Made by a program: the position numbers and the translations under genes. Below, piece after piece: positions 1-12,809 of a stretch of DNA of 64,000 nucleotides. This stretch comes from Liolophura sinensis (lineage: Eukaryota; Mollusca; Polyplacophora; Chitonida; Chitonidae). The stretch lies in the NCBI RefSeq assembly GCF_032854445.1, contig NC_088302.1, positions 36,646,191 to 36,710,190 of the forward strand. Direction: 5' to 3'. Under the pieces are notes generated by a model. It had not been told where the DNA came from. It made no database searches and worked only from the letters and a program-made list of their open reading frames with translations. Numbering within the stretch: position 1 is the first letter of the stretch; each line of letters starts with the position of its first letter.

Positions 1-307
1 TGAGTCAGAGGTATGACAGTTGTGTTGTAAAAATTGCTGAAGACTACCTCCATTGCGACAAACAGTTCTATAGCTTTGTCAGTCAGTTATCAGGTCAGTC
101 GGTCCATCAAATTTTTAATATCCTATCTTTTAACTAATTGTAAGATGACATTCATTTTTATATATATATTATTTTTATGTTTTTATGTAGCAGTTGTGGC
201 AAATTTGCTCTTGTTCCATGTAAATTTACATATTTTGACTTTGTGGAAACCATAATATAACATGAAATTCTGGTATTTGTTAATGTTCTTTTTTTTTTTT
301 TTTGCAG

Positions 308-3300
308 GGTAAACCCACAGAGGCCATGGCTGAGAACGAAGCCCTGGGGTACGGGGCTGTTGGAGCTAAGGACTACCTGCCTGGGGCAGATACCTTACCT
401 GAGGAGGCACCCACACAGGAACACCTGGACAATGGTGAGACTGCCTGCGAGTGAATCCACAGGGGGCCATATACTGTTCAGCCATGTTCAAATTCAACTG
501 TCCTAAATCCTCAGCAAATTCGACCACAGACACACTACATATTCAAACATATTAGAGAAATGTTATCTGTCCGGGACATACCTTAAAAGACCTAAAAATT
601 TTGCACACAAAGAGTCATTTTTAGAGACAAAGCACTGTTATAAAATATTAGTTTTGGTGCTGAACCTTACCATTTTCCAGTAGAATATCATCCCATTGAC
701 TGACAGACCAACAGACAGACAGAGTGACTTATAGAGCTCATTTTTACAGCTAAAAATACAAGAACACTGATCGGGATTTTTTACATGTATTTCCCCAAAC
801 GCACAGAGAAAATCAGCTAGATTCTGTCAACTAAAAATATGATACATTTACACACATTTAGGGTATTACTTCATCATTTCCATGAAGTTTATATGTGCCC
901 CTGTATGGGCAATACATTTTAAACTTCAGCATCGATGGGTTATGTTTTCAAACTGCATCGAATGTTACACTTAGCTGGTTGAATTTGTTGAGGAATTAGG
1001 GTAATCAAACGAAAATAGAAAATGCACTATTTCATGTAATTGTGCTAATTATGCTAATTCGTCTTGAGGTATGTTGGCAAGGACTTGAGTTTCCTTCACT
1101 CATACATCAGATTGGACTTGCGGATGTTAGTGAGTTTCCTCTTAGCTCAGCCCAGTTTCCTCACACCATAATTCTGACTGTCATGTAATAAGTGAAATAT
1201 TCTTGAATATGATTCTTGAATATGTTACATAAATTAGAGCACATATGCGAATAATGAAGTAGATGTTATTTTTGCCCCAGCAGATGGCTGGGAGTCCTGT
1301 AGTGAAGATGAGGATGACAGTGATGGGGAGTGGATAGATGTACCTCACTCATCAGATGAGGATGAGGCACAGGTGAGGAGATCTTCTGGATCCTGAATAG
1401 CTGAGGATATTGAGGAACATTTTTAAAGCAGGATCATTTTGAAGGACTACCAATAATACAAAATGCATTTTGCATTAATGTTCAGACATCAACAGTGATT
1501 TTGCAATGATTCTCAAACTAGATGCCATCTCTCTCACTGTTCGTGACACTTTAGAGACAGTAAACCGTTTAATACACTGGTGTAGCAATCTACGATCATT
1601 GAAGATCACTTATCTTCCGCCAGTATGTTAGGCAGACAATCTGTTTGTGGCGTGTTGGAAAGTAGATGAATAACACGCCAGAGGTCAGCCCATGAACTCA
1701 ACCATTGTATAAGTGGAAAATTATTGAGCATGTCACTAAATTATTATCAAATAAACATAAAACTGACCATAACCGTATAGGAGAACAATGCTTGAATATT
1801 AAACAAAACATTCTTGAGTATTAAGCAACAATCACATGAATAAATAAAACAATAAATCTGCATGAAATCTGACATTGGCATTTGCATGTGACCCCAGGCT
1901 GCAGAGGAGGAAAAGTTAGACCCTGAGGAGAGGAGAAAGCGCGCTCAGGAGATCAGCGCTGGCAGAATCCTCACCCAGGAGGAGTTCAAACAAATCACTT
2001 TGAAACAGGCCCTCAAAGACGTGGAACCAGGAGCCAAAGGCAAAAAGCGCAAACACATTGAAATCAGTGATGGACCTGAAAGGTAAATTTGTTAGACATT
2101 TGTTAATTTGTTAGATTGCTCCATTATCCCCTCTTCTGCAGTAGAACATTGTATGTAAATAATTCTTCTAATTTTTAGGACAGATGTTAGTAGTGCTGAA
2201 AGCAAACAATTACATTTCTTTTCTGCTTTTGGGGGGAAAATTAAACATATAAATATGTATGGATTAACCATGTTATTAAAAAAGAAAAACTAAATACTCC
2301 CTTAACAATGTGTATATTGGTCACAAAGAGCAGATCAGGTGTCCCAAAATTAGAAGAATTGGGATATATGAAATTTAGCAGAGTGTCAAATGGTATCCAA
2401 ATACAGCTGATAGCATGCACGTGACTTCTCCTAGTCTACACCCAGCTGTCCTAAATATACATGTATATGGGAGATACAGCTGATGGTATGCACATGACTT
2501 CTCCTAGTCTACACCCAGCTGTCCTAAATATACATATATATGGGAGATACAGCTGATGGCATGCACGTGACTTCTCCTATTCTACACCCAGCTGTCCTAA
2601 ATATACATATATATGGGAGATACAGCTGATGGCATGCACATGACTTCTCCTAGTCTACACCCAGCTGTCCTAAATATACATGTATATGGGAGATACAGCT
2701 GATGGTATACACATGACTTCTCCTAGTCTACACCCAGCTGTCCTAAATATACATGTATATGGGAGATACAGCTGATGGCATACACATGGCTTCTCCTATT
2801 CTACACCCAGCTGTCCTAAATATACATATATATGGGAGATACAGCTGATGGCATGCACATGACTTCTCCTAGTCTACACCCAGCTGTCGTAAATATACAT
2901 ATATATGGGAGATACAGCTGATGGCATGCACGTGACTTCTCCTAGTCTACACCCAGCTGTCCTAAATATACATGTATATGGGAGATACAGCTGATGGCAT
3001 GCACATGACTTCTCCTAGTCTACACCCAGCTGTCCTAAATATACATATATATGGGAGATACAGCTGATGGCATGCACATGACTTCTCCTAGTCTACACCC
3101 AGCTGTCCTAAATATACATATATATGGGAGATATAGCTGATGGCATGCACATGACTTCTCCTAGTCTACACCCAGCTGTCCTAAATATAAATATATATGG
3201 GAGATGATGGCATACACATGGCTTCTCCTATTCTACACCCAGCTGTCCTAAATATACATGTATATGGGAGATACAGCTGATGGCATGCACATGACTTCTC

Positions 3301-6300
3301 CTAGTCTACACCCAGCTGTCCTAAATATACATATATATGGGAGATACAGCTGATGGCATACACATGGCTTCTCCTATTCTACACCCAGCTGTCCTAAATA
3401 CACATGTGTATGGGAGATACAGCTGATGGCATGCACATGGCTTCTCCTATTCTATACTCAACTGTCCTAAATATGCATATATATGGGAGATACATCTGAT
3501 GGCATGCACATGACTTCTCCTAGTCTACACCCAGTTGTCCTAAATATACATATATATGGGAGATACAGCTGATGCCATGCACATGGCTTCTCCTATTCTA
3601 CACTCAACTGTCCTAAATATACATATATATGGGAGATACAGCTGATGGCATGCACATGACTTCTCCTATTCTACACCCAGCTGTCCTAAATATACATATG
3701 GGAGATACAGCTGATGGCATGCACATGGCTTCTCCTATTCTACACTCAGCTCTCCTAAATATACATGTATATGGGAGATACAGCTGATCGCATGCACATG
3801 GCTTCTCCTATTCTACACTCAGCTATCCTAAATATACATATATATGGGAGATATAGCTGATGGCATGCACATGACTTCTCCTAGTCTACACCCAGCTGTC
3901 CTAAATATACATATATATGGGAGATACAGCTGATGGCATACACATGGCTTCTCCTATTCTACACCCAGCTATCCTAAATATACATGTATATGGGAGATAC
4001 AGCTGATGGCATGCACATGACTTCTCCTATTCTACACCCAGCTGTCCTAAATATACATGTATATGGGAGATACAGCTGATGGCATGCACATGACTTCTCC
4101 TATTCTACACCCAGCTGTCCTAAATATACATATATATGGGAGATACAGCTGATGGCATGCACATGACTTCTCCAAGTCTACACCCAGCTATCCTAAATAT
4201 ACATGTATATGGGAGATACAGCTGATGGCATACACATGGCTTCTCCTATTCTACACCCAGCTGTCCTAAATATACATGTATATGGGAGATACAGCTTGAT
4301 GGCATACACATGGCTTCTCCTAGTCTACACCCAGTTGTCCTAAATATACATATATATGGGAGATACAGCTGATGGCATGCACATGACTTCTCCTAGTCTA
4401 CACCCAGCTGTCCTAAATATACATGTATATGGGAGATACAGCTGATGGCATGCACATGACTTCTCCTAGTCTACACCCAGCTATCCTAAAATATACATGT
4501 ATATGGGAGATACAGCTGATGGCATACACATGGCTTCTCCTATTCTACACCCAGCTGTCCTAAATATACATGTATATGGGAGATACAGCTGATGGCATGC
4601 ACATGACTTCTCCTAGTCTACACCCAGCTGTCCTAAATATACATGTATATGGGAGATACAGCTGATGGCATACACATGGCTTCTCCTATTCTACACCCAG
4701 CTATCCTAAATATACATGTATATGGGAGATACAGCTGATCGCATACACATGGCTTCTCCTAGTCTACACCCAGCTGTCCTAAATATACATGTATATGGGA
4801 GAAACAGCTGATGGCATACACATGGCTTCTTCTAGTCCTACACCCAGTTGTCCTAAAATATACATATATATGGGAGATACAGCTGATGGCATGCACATGA
4901 CTTCTCCTAGTCTACACCCAGCTGTCCTAAATATACATGTATATGGGAGATACAGCTGATGGCATACAGCTGATGGCATGCACATGACTTCTCCTAGTCT
5001 ACACCCAGCTGTCCTAAATATACATGTATATGGGAGATACAGCTGATGGCATACACATGGCTTCTCCTATTCTACACCCCAGCTGTCCTAAATATACATG
5101 TATATGGGAGATACAGCTGATGGCATGCACATGACTTCTCCTATTCTACACCCCGCTGTCCTAAATATACATGTATATGTTGACAAGAAGTATTATTGGT
5201 GTAGTTGGAAACGCGATCAGTAGCATAAGTTTTGGCCAAAGCTTGATAGTGTTGGCCCTGCATTGTGATCAGGACTGTAAATTTTGTCTTTTTCAGCAGT
5301 GGTGATGTACTACGTCTGGAGGCCATAGAGAACGTGCACAAGAAGAGGCTGCATGACAAAGAGTCTCGTCTGGCTACAGTTCTGGTTAGTAATGGCCACT
5401 GTTCTTGTTAGTCTTGACCTCTGCCCTGATTATTATTGTCCTCTGTTTTGGTCAGCATTAGCCACTGTTTTGGTTAATACTGGCCACAGTTCTGATTAGT
5501 ACTGGCTACAGCTTTGGTCAGTAATTGCCACTATTCTTGTTAGTCTTGACCTCTGCCCTGCTGATTATTGTCCTCTGTTTTGGTCAGCATTAGTCATTGT
5601 TTTGGTTAATACTGGCCACAGTTCTGATTAGTATTGGCCCCCAGCTCTTGTTAGTATTGACCAGCATTGTCGTTATATAATAGTGATGTTGGGTTCTGCT
5701 TAGTATTGGCCACTGTTCTGTTTAGTGTTGGCAACAAATCTGGTTAGTATTTGTCACTGTTGTCATTGGTATTGGCCACAGGTCTGCTTGGTATTGACCA
5801 CTCTGCTGGTTAGTATTTGCCACTCTTCTGGTTAGTAATGGCATATTTTCTGGTTAGTGTTGGCCACTGGTTGGGTTAGTATTGGCCACTGGTACATTTA
5901 GTATTGGCCAATGTTCTGCTTAATATTGGTCAGTGATTTGGTTTAGCATTTGGCCCTGTTTGGGTTAATATTGACTTCATGTTAATCACTGTTTGCGTTA
6001 GTATTAGCTAATGTTCTAGTTAATATTGGTCAGTGTTTTGTTTAGCATTGGTCAATGTTTTGTTTAGTATTAATCAGTGTTTTGGTTAGTATTGGCCAGT
6101 AACAAGGTTAGTTTAGGGGATATAGCAACTTTCCTTGCTGTGCATCTGTGTTCAAGTTGTTAATCTTTTTGTTAGGGTCCACTTTTATTCCTATCTACTC
6201 ACCCAAACATTACGTGTACAGTTATCACATACATGTAAGAGCCAACTAGGGTGAATATAGTAAATCCAGCAACTACTACATATAAATGTACTTTCATGAG

Positions 6301-6914
6301 AAATTTAATTAAATTTTTATTTGATTGTTATATATTAATGAAAATTATCTCAGACATCGCCAGACACAAGAGAGGGATGTTAAAAATTCTTCAGATTTGA
6401 AACAGTTGCCTATTAATTGCCTTCATAAGCAGGCCATCTCCGTCCTGTTCAGTGTCTTTTGCAATACTAGTCTATTTCGGCAGTCCAGTATCTCACCATA
6501 AAACAGAGTGTATTATAGGTGTTTGTATGACAGTGTGCAGATGGCATCTTTACCATTTTCTTTGATGGTGATATTGGAACATTTTCCCCGCATGCATTTA
6601 CATTCAGTCCTTTAAATAGTCACAACGTAAAAAGCTGTCAAAACTGTGACGCTTTCCCAACTTCAGTTCCACATTTGTCTATATGTAGTGTTTCTCTGTT
6701 CTTCTTGTAGGCTGGTAGAGAGGACCGAGAAAAATTTGGAAGCCGGAAATCAAAGAAGAATCCAGAAGCCAGTAAAACCAACAAACAGAAGAAAAAAGGG
6801 AAAGCTTTCATGATGATGAAGCACAAAGTTCGGAAAAACAAAACAAAACGATCATTTAAAGACAAACAAATTGCCTTGAGAAATTCACTGTTAAAGCGAC
6901 AGAAAAGAAAGTGA
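308..6914 (+). CDS. SDAD1: SDA1 homolog (SDAD1), C-terminal five exons; gene starts before the window
   Basis: SDA1 is a nucleolar protein needed for 60S ribosomal subunit maturation and export. Exons read as 308-434, 1284-1372, 1898-2082, 5300-5384 and 6711-6914 (stop TGA 6912-6914); phases join without a break to give 229 residues. Visible features are the start GKPTEAMAENEALGYG, an acidic stretch with DGEWIDVPHSSDEDEAQ, a middle part with ILTQEEFKQI, and a very basic tail with KAFMMMKHKVRKNK and RSFKDKQIALRN. These match the conserved SDA1 C-terminus as I know it. The N-terminal NUC130/3NT and SDA regions would lie upstream, outside the window. Two acceptors are CAGCAG (1278-1283 and 5294-5299), so each of those exons could gain one codon. 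An AATAAATAAA polyadenylation signal follows at about 6940. The third intron holds a 2.8-kb minisatellite. The identification is secure; the exact acceptor choice is not. Confidence 0.93.
2401..5178. repeat. 73-bp minisatellite array, about 38 copies, in an SDAD1 intron
   Basis: Head-to-tail units of about 73 bp begin GATACAGCTGATGGCATGCA, continue through ACTTCTCCTAGTCTACACCC and AGCTGTCCTAAATATACATA, and end in TATATGGGA. Units differ by substitutions (ATGCAC/ATACAC, TAGTC/TATTC, CATATATATG/CATGTATATG) and a few small indels. The array fills most of the intron between the exons ending at 2082 and starting at 5300. Open frames across it on the minus strand are by-products of the repeat. Confidence 0.95.
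5385..6120. repeat. Degenerate short tandem repeat in the last SDAD1 intron
   Basis: A diverged repeat of about 22-25 bp built on TTAGTATTGGCCACTGTTCT recurs roughly 25-30 times with many substitutions and length changes. A longer internal duplication is visible (5400-5500 resembles 5525-5640). The array starts at the donor of the exon ending at 5384, whose GTTAGTAATGGCCACTGTTC is itself repeat-like, so the array appears to have grown from the 5' splice site sequence. Confidence 0.8.
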
Positions 6915-6979
6915 TTCCATAATTTTGTGTGATGCTGAAATAAATAAATCTCAGCTTACATCTAAAAAATTTATCCTTT

Positions 6980-9160
6980 AGCCAAAGGGTCTTGTCGTGA
7001 TTATATGTCCTTTGTTTGTTGCTGGAAAAGCTTGCAAGCAAGTTTACGTTCTTATAGAAGAATTTGTATATAACTGCTTTGTTATGACGAATGGTCCAAT
7101 ATTTCTTTTCTTTGTCTCAGATAGGAGCATTTTCCTCAGACAGGATTTCATTATGATGACATGACGACCCTTTGACCTACTTTCTCGGGTCAGACTCCTT
7201 ATCTCTTATGAATACTTATGATATTGTGCAGTTTGATCAAGTAAAATTGAACGGGAGCAAGCGTTCGATCAATCTCTGTGAAAATGCATTGGTCAAGAGG
7301 TTGGAGAGTATGCAAGTGGGATAGCTAGGTGTGATCCAAGGTTAATACATGTCGGAGACATTAACATAGCCACTCTTGCCACATGGGCTTAATAGCATGA
7401 GAACAAAGTCCAAAATATTGGAAAGCGATTTTACAAAGTGATTGTCAAATCTTTGACATGCTTTGTCGAATCCGTTACTCTTTGGTCTGTCTGCATAATT
7501 TCACTGAGCATGCCTGCCGCCTTCTGCTTGACCTGGGACGTCATTTCTGAACAGTTCACAAGTAGGCGTTCGATGATCAACACCAACATACCACTAACCG
7601 CTAAATGTATGAGAGACTGAAGATTTGCTATCAGATAAAATAGTGGATAACCTGAAAACCAGAAGTTACCAACTTATATAAAAAGTGCCATTCGCTAATA
7701 ATATAGACGGCGCCCTCACTCATCGCGCTTGCCAGTGGCGTGTAATACTTGGTCTTTTCTATGCTTGTATCCCTCGCACAGATCAACGTGGAGTTTGTAA
7801 GTAGATTATCACACTTCGCTAGGCCGTGTGAAGATGTATACAGGCCTATGTGACATTACTGTTACCACATATCGATACAAAACGCCGTTTTAGAGACATT
7901 ACCTGAACTGATTCCGAAATCCCAGAGACATCCATCAACGGCAGTCCGGCACAGAGTACTGAGACCCCCCCCCCCCGACATATCCCCCCCCGGCATTTTC
8001 CCCGCCTGGACATTTTCCCTTCTTGAATTTTGTGAATATATAAAAATATAAATCCGACTGTTTTGACCCCCTGACAGGCTACAGAGCCGTTAAAATCTTA
8101 TGAAAACAAATACATGAATTTTGTGACTGTAAAAACAATGGCTTGTTTTGACCCGCTGGTCTATTTATTACAAGACAAGACACCTCACTTAGAAGATCAT
8201 ATTTATTTTTCCCACTGATCATGTATAAATGTAGATATATAGGGAGGGGAAAATATCAGGGGGGGAAAATGCCGAGTTCTTGTGTACGCCGAACGTAAGA
8301 AAAGTCATTCCTAGATAACATGTCTACGTAATGACCATCCAGAATCAGTACTGCCGAAAATATTAACGTGTTTTCGACACGGGATTAAGGGCTTTTGCCT
8401 TCGTATAAGTGAAATACAAGGGGTAAAAGACCAGTGAAATAAATAAATAAATCATCAACTTTAGAATGGTATTAAATCCTGCATAGATATAAAAATTTAA
8501 GTTTAATCCTACTTCTTTCAAAGTTCAGACATTGAAGAGAAAACTTGAGTTATTTTTTATAAATGACTTGAACTGAAAATCCTAATAGTTCAGCATTTAC
8601 GTGATTTTTTCTTTCCTCAGTAACTTCAACATATACAGACTCGACCTAAGCTGTTAGCTTACGGGTTACATTCTATATGTAATAACAGGGAGGTCTTAAT
8701 AAGTTTTACAAAAACAAAAACTACGTGAATGAATACACGCATATAAGTGTCTGATTTGTACTAATGTAGTGGTCGCCATTCTTCATTTCCAATGTATATT
8801 AGGCCCATATGCGGTTGTTAGTTTAAAATGGGGACCTTGGACTCCCTACACATAATGCCTATGAGCCAACTGGTATGATTGACAGGAGAGCGAGAGTTAA
8901 ATGTGTATGTGTAACCTGGCATTGAAACGCCTTCATTATGCTGTTACATGATCAAAATGACCCTACATCATACGTGTATATTATTTTCATTTAAATTACA
9001 TAACGTGCGTGCAAGTGTCCCGTTAGAGGACAGTGCCGGTCACTTTCTTCCATTGTAACAACTAGTCCAGGCAGATATTACTTTCTTTATTCATTTTGAA
9101 TGTGGTTTAAAGCCACACAGCAAGAATTTTTCGTTTATAAGATGGCGGTCAGTTTTATTA
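6980..9160. other. Intergenic stretch after SDAD1; no gene seen apart from the TIR element at 7991-8275
   Basis: Short open frames (for example 7438-7620) show no family features. Composition is AT-rich with a poly-C run at about 7966-7990. I find no exon with both splice sites and recognisable protein. Confidence 0.6.
7991..8275. mobile_element. Candidate MITE or foldback element of about 285 bp
   Basis: The left end CGGCATTTTCCCCGCCTGGA (7991-8010), followed by CATTTTCCCT, is matched in inverted orientation by AGGGAGGGGAAAATATCAGG (8241-8260), followed by GGGGGAAAATGCCGA. The imperfect inverted repeats are about 30-35 bp. No coding capacity and no clear target-site duplication were found. 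The low-complexity C/G runs at the ends make the exact borders uncertain. Confidence 0.5.
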
Positions 9161-9398
9161 CACTTAATTTTAACAGAAAATCTGTTGTCTGTGTGATGCT
9201 AGAATGTATTCTGTTGTTGTAACACAATGTTCTGTCATATTCAACATGCTATTCTGTTAGTGTAATAGAATATGTGTGTTGAATGAATAATATGTGAGCT
9301 ATACTTAACAAAATAATCTGCTGTAATAGCAGAAGACATTCTAACATCATTCAGACAACAGACTTTCTGTTAAATTTAATGGACTATTTTTTGAGTTT
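9161..9398. mobile_element. MITE family 1, copy 1 (left end eroded)
   Basis: This copy shares the internal GATGCTAGAATGTATTCTGT (about 9196) and the right end CAGACAACAGACTTTCTGTT ... TTTTTTGAGT with the copies at 18219-18457 and 19179-19398. The terminal halves are inverted repeats of each other (TCTGTT...AACAGA, ATGCTAGAATGT / ACATTCTAACAT). It is non-coding and about 240 bp long, and it abuts dispersed repeat R2 at 9407. Confidence 0.75.
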
Positions 9399-9406
9399 AG
9401 TGGAGG

Positions 9407-9545
9407 AAAGTGTAGTGCCCGGGGTAATCCTTGACCTTTGGCAAGTTACTGACGAACTTTTCCAAGTATGTGTTTATATGAATGGCATGTTGGAGAATTA
9501 ACGAACGCTAGACTGCGCAAACGGTCACCTGAGCTTCATCCATCG
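9407..9545 (+). repeat. Dispersed repeat R2, copy 1
   Basis: Sequence related to GGTAATCCTTGACCTTTGGC, then AAGTTACTGACGAACTTTTC, and CTAGACTGCGCAAACGG recurs at 18140-18640, 55905-55995 and 57765-57925. It contains no open reading frame of note. It is an old interspersed element of unknown class, probably non-autonomous. Confidence 0.6.
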
Positions 9546-9582
9546 CTTATAGTCAGCTACGGTCCCTAAGAAGATTTGAGTC

Positions 9583-9840
9583 GATTTATTTGATTGGTGT
9601 TACGCCGTATTCAAGCATATTTCACTTTTGCGACGGCGGCCAGCATTATGGTGGGAGGAAACCGGGCAGAACCCGGGGAAAACCCGCGACAATCGGCAGC
9701 TTGTTGCCAGACCTTCCCACGTACGGTCGGCGAGGAAGCCAGCGTAAGCTGGACTTGAACACACAGCGGACGCATTGGTGAGAGGCTCCTGGGTCATTGC
9801 GCCATGCTGGCGTGCTAAACAGGAAGGCCACGGAGGCCCT
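9583..9840 (-). mobile_element. tRNA-derived SINE-A, nearly full length
   Basis: On the plus strand it begins with the reversed tail GATTTATTTGATTGGTGTTA and continues through CAGCATTATGGTGGGAGGAA, AGCTGGACTTGAACACACAG (reversed B box) and GCCACGGAGGCCC (reversed head). It belongs to the main SINE family of this window. The short open frames over it come from the element. Confidence 0.85.
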
Positions 9841-10856
9841 CTGCACAAGAAAAGAATGCGGAGGAATCTACATATTAGTTCCTTGCCCAAGGAACCAAAA
9901 CCTAGTTCCTCTTCCCAGGTATTGGATGGCAAGCTTCTTTAACCACTACAGACCATGACCCGCTCCCTGACAGTTATTGGAACCTGCCTATAGTTAAATC
10001 TTTACTAATGTTTATAATTCAGGCCTCGGAATTACAAAGCGATCTTATACTAAAGTCAAAATTTCAAATCACTTTAAAATTGTCATTTCTCATGTAACAA
10101 AATCAAAATATTGCTTGACAACGTAAATTTTGCGAAAGTTTATGTATGACAAATCTATCAAGTTTAATGATCTAAATTTAAACTTATGTCTAAGATCGCT
10201 TCGTGATTTCGGGGCCTCATTCAGTTGAATCTAACAACATTTAACGTCCGAGCAAAGTTTTTACTAAACCTTCAACAATCTTGGTATGTGTATACTTGAA
10301 TGTCATTCAGCATACAATGGGACAAAAGACCAAGCACAGCGCGTATGGCATGCCTCTGTGTGGCCTTAAGCCTGATGTCTGGTGTAAAATACATAAGTAT
10401 CTCACCCATTATTCGATTTTTGTCTAGGAGGTATACGCCTATGCGCGTTACTGAGAGAAGTTTTCTCTACCGGTCACGTTGACTGTACAAGAATCGCTGC
10501 GAATCGATCAAATGCATTGTGGCTGTTTTCAACCAGTTGATTGACAATTGTACAGGTTACCTCATGTATCAGCTGGTAAGAAAATAATGCAACACATAAA
10601 CGCGGCATTCAAGAAGCATAAATTCGCAAGATTATAGTAATATATATAAAGTAATATCTGACGGAATGAAAACCCCAGGTGGTTGTTTTATCCCAGTTAG
10701 ATAAATAAAGTCAGCTGTTGATCCCAGTAAAGGAGTATTTCATGAAAGTTGAAACATATCATGTAAGAGATCAATGATTTAATAATATATAGCTGCAGAT
10801 CATAAGTTACAGCCCATGATCTGTTATAACTATAGAGACTAAACAAAAGTATGTGA
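9841..10856. other. Intergenic sequence, nothing recognised
   Basis: It is AT-rich, single-copy-looking DNA between a SINE and a retrotransposon relic. A 60-residue open frame at 10300-10482 has no recognisable motif. Confidence 0.5.
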
Positions 10857-12235
10857 TTACTTCAGGGTTTTTGTTTCTAAAATATTTAAGGAGAGTTTAT
10901 TACACCTGAGCCAGCTATGTAATTTACACACTTGGTCAGTCGCTAAGCGGATTAGGTTTTGAAGGTTTTTATCAGATAATGTGGCAGTGGTATCACCAGC
11001 AAATAATATTATGTCAAGAAGACGAGTTACGTTTCCAATGTCATTATTGTATAGCAAAAACAACAATGGTCCCAAAATGGATCCTTGTGGAATGCTGCAT
11101 TTTACATAGCTAGGGACTGAGAGCGCGTCTTTGGATTTGACGTATTGTTTTCTCAAGGATAATTAACTGCTAAACCACTTGTTCGTAATCCCTCTAAACC
11201 CATAATAATCTAACTTATTAAGTAATATATGGTGGTTAACATGGTCTGACGCTTTTGCGAGATCCAAAAAGATCACAATGCTAAATTTATGTGCTTCCCT
11301 AGTAGGTTTTGACGTTTCACAGACATCGAACACTGCTCAGACGGTTGAATGGTTTGTCTAAAACCATACTGGTTATCGAATTATAGATTATTATCAGATA
11401 AAAAAAATTTCTTTATGATGGCTACTGCTCATTCCATAACTTTTACTTAAACATGGCAAAATTTGGAATATTTGCATTATCTCCAGGTTTGAAAATTGGG
11501 GTCATGATGCTCGTTTTCATGAGCTCTGGAACAACACCTTGTCTAAATGACAAGTTAATTAGATGTCGGTAGGGTTCACTTATCAATTCGACAACCGCTT
11601 TAATTACAGATATTCTGACATCATCATAACCTGCCGCGCTATTTTTTAATTTGGATACCATGGACTTCCGTTGTACTGCAGCCGGTTGGAATAAACTCTG
11701 ATTGATAATTGGATTTTAAAAAACCATTAAAACCAATTCTTGTAGTCGGTATTTTTGATTCTAGTTCCGCTACAACTGGGCAGAAATGGTTATTAAAAGG
11801 ATTAGCAATATCTTTATAACCAATAACCTCGATTTCATTGACTTTAAACTTATCAGGACAGACTGCCAATTTATTTTTATTCATTAATTCATTAACACCT
11901 TCCAAAAAGATTTAATGTTGTTGATGAATAAGTTAATTTATTTACATAGTATTTTCTTTTTGCTAGCGGTTTAATTTATTTCTATATGCTCGGTATTGAT
12001 AAGATATTAACGGATCATTATTATTAGGGTGTTTACAAAAGAGTTTGTTCTCCTCTCGAATAGAATGAAGGAGAGCTGGAGATATCCATCGTTTAATAAT
12101 ACCTTTTTTCGAAGTTTTGGTTATGATTGGGAAACATTCCTTATAAATAGTATTAAATTCGGATGAAGAAATGTCATTTGTACCGACTAATGTTTGAATT
12201 ATGTTATTCCAGTTAATGGGCTACAACTGTTTATT
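10857..12235 (-). pseudogene. Non-LTR retrotransposon reverse transcriptase relic
   Basis: Read on the minus strand, pieces of a LINE-type reverse transcriptase appear in order. 11905-11639 is a linker upstream of the RT. 11661-11443 has SAAGYDDVRISVIK and VVPELMKTSIMTPIFKPGD, the early RT motifs. About 11290-11160 has LDLAKASDHVNHHILLNKL and ends in a stop. 11156-10857 has SIPQGSILGPLLFLLYNNDI and FAGDTT where an active enzyme has [YF]ADD. In-frame stops, frame changes and the altered catalytic motif show it is dead. The type resembles Jockey/CR1-group elements. The 5' endonuclease part and the 3' end are missing or too degraded to see. Confidence 0.85.
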
Positions 12236-12239
12236 TATT

Positions 12240-12312
12240 ATCTATTTATTTATGTATTTATTCGATTGGTGTTTTACACCCTACTCAAGAATATTTGACT
12301 TATATTTGACCA
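12240..12312 (-). mobile_element. SINE-A 3' fragment
   Basis: TTATTCGATTGGTGTTTTAC followed by ACCCTACTCAAGAATATTTG is the reversed 3' tail of SINE-A. It is truncated soon after. Confidence 0.7.
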
Positions 12313-12488
12313 TTCGCAGGTTTACAACTGTTTACATGAGGTGGAGTAAGGTGGTAATAAATGAAAGCATTGATCATTGACACGGTCTTGTCATACGTGC
12401 TACAGGCACTGTAAAACAAACATCTTTCTCATGCGGAAAGTTAGCCACTTTGGTCACTTTTATAAGTCGATATCTGTCATTATTTACC

Positions 12489-12635
<147 letters not shown>

Positions 12636-12708
12636 CATGTATATAAGCTATCGCTTATGTGGGCAAACATATATGCCGTAAACATAAACAATATACGATA
12701 ACAATATT

Positions 12709-12809
12709 CGATTTATTTATTTATTTGATGGATGTTTAACGCCGTTCTCAAGAATATTTCACTTATACGACGACGGTCAGCATTGTGATGGGAGGAAACC
12801 GGGGAGAGC
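12709..12809 (-). mobile_element. SINE-A 3' half
   Basis: A reversed tail (ATTTATTTATTTATTTGATG) is followed by CTTATACGACGACGGTCAGC and GGAGGAAACCGGGGAGAGC. The tRNA-like head is missing. Confidence 0.8.

Noticed and set aside
2401-5178. A CRISPR-like array
   Set aside because: Units are contiguous 73-bp tandem repeats with no unique spacers, inside an intron of an animal gene.
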